Shown: one piece after another, positions 14,193-14,283 of the stretch
Position numbering within the stretch: position 1 is the stretch's first letter
How the letters are laid out: each line of letters begins with the position of its first letter
Source: an uncultured Flavobacteriaceae bacterium
Lineage (GTDB): Bacteria; Bacteroidota; Bacteroidia; Flavobacteriales; Flavobacteriaceae
Reading direction: 5' to 3'
DNA: 14,283 nt
Assembly (NCBI GenBank): GCA_913020685.1
Contig: CAJWAY010000027.1
Span: forward strand, 1-14,283
Notes under the pieces: model-generated
What the model was told of the DNA's origin: nothing
What the model saw: the letters and a program-made list of their open reading frames with translations, nothing else
Database searches by the model: none
Position numbers and translations under genes: made by a program

Positions 14193-14283
14193 ATGAAATT
14201 ACACCGAAACATTGCCTTGGGCATTGTATATGGATTGGAGAAAACACTAGTCGAAAAACACCAAGCGGCTGAAGTGATCAAAA
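14193..14283 (+). CDS. probable RsmB/NusB-like RNA methyltransferase, first 30 codons only
   Basis: The ATG at 14193 opens a frame that runs to the window edge. It reads MKLHRNIALGIVYGLEKTLV and continues EKHQAAEVIK. A start with basic residues, R-N, then an amphipathic helix and a second helix with A-x-x-VI is what I recognise from the N-terminal NusB-like domain of Bacteroidota RsmB-family 16S rRNA C5-cytosine methyltransferases, which often begin MKL(H/Y)RN. The catalytic domain lies outside the window, so the call rests on about 30 residues and could be wrong. The reading frame itself looks genuine, since it is clean to the edge and begins after a gene-poor gap. No good promoter is seen; TAGATTTT at 14177-14184 is too close to the ATG. 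Confidence 0.55.
   Translation, partial: MKLHRNIALGIVYGLEKTLVEKHQAAEVIK

Noticed and set aside
1..14283. tRNA or rRNA genes, CRISPR arrays, insertion sequences, integrase or attachment sites, tandem repeats
   Set aside because: None was seen when reading both strands; genes are tightly packed and housekeeping in nature.

Overview
The window looks like a housekeeping stretch of an AT-rich Bacteroidota chromosome, probably order Cytophagales and perhaps family Cyclobacteriaceae. The evidence is promoter elements of the Bacteroidota type (TTG, about 19-21 bases, TAnnTTTG), the lack of obvious Shine-Dalgarno sites, a DUF4199 membrane protein, a B-type L31 ribosomal protein, and protein sequences that resemble this group. 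The taxonomic call is inference from recognition, not from a search.

Left part (1-5032). carB (carbamoyl-phosphate synthase large chain, minus strand) runs off the left edge. Upstream of it on the same strand is rpmH (ribosomal protein L34), and a strong intrinsic terminator lies between the two. A small two-helix membrane protein with TPR-like repeats (plus) converges on an MltD-like lytic transglycosylase (minus), and their stop codons share four bases. The transglycosylase follows an alpha/beta hydrolase in a two-gene operon.

Middle part (5033-8860). A divergent promoter region serves the hydrolase and a small GNAT-fold protein that seems to have lost its acetyl-CoA loop. The GNAT gene overlaps the 3' end of mtaB (tRNA ms2t6A37 methylthiotransferase) tail to tail. 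mtaB is divergent from an orphan family-5 peptide-binding lipoprotein gene, which has no ATG start and converges on the zinc-independent L31 gene rpmE2.

Right part (8861-14283). Four plus-strand genes form a probable envelope cluster: DUF4199 membrane protein, polyprenyl-phosphate-type GT2 glycosyltransferase, alpha-D-phosphohexomutase and an MsbA-like ABC exporter. The GT2 and mutase genes overlap by 8 bases, and the mutase stop codon abuts the exporter ATG. The set could supply a sugar phosphate, put the sugar on a lipid carrier and move a lipid or lipid-linked product across the inner membrane, but the substrate is unknown. A gene-poor stretch of about 300 bases follows, then the first 30 codons of an RsmB/NusB-like gene.

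I found no tRNA, rRNA, CRISPR array, insertion sequence or integrase. I see no convincing new multi-gene system. The most notable points are the degenerate GNAT protein, the T10 tract just after the exporter start codon, the orphan binding protein with its odd start and lipobox, and the terminator between rpmH and carB.
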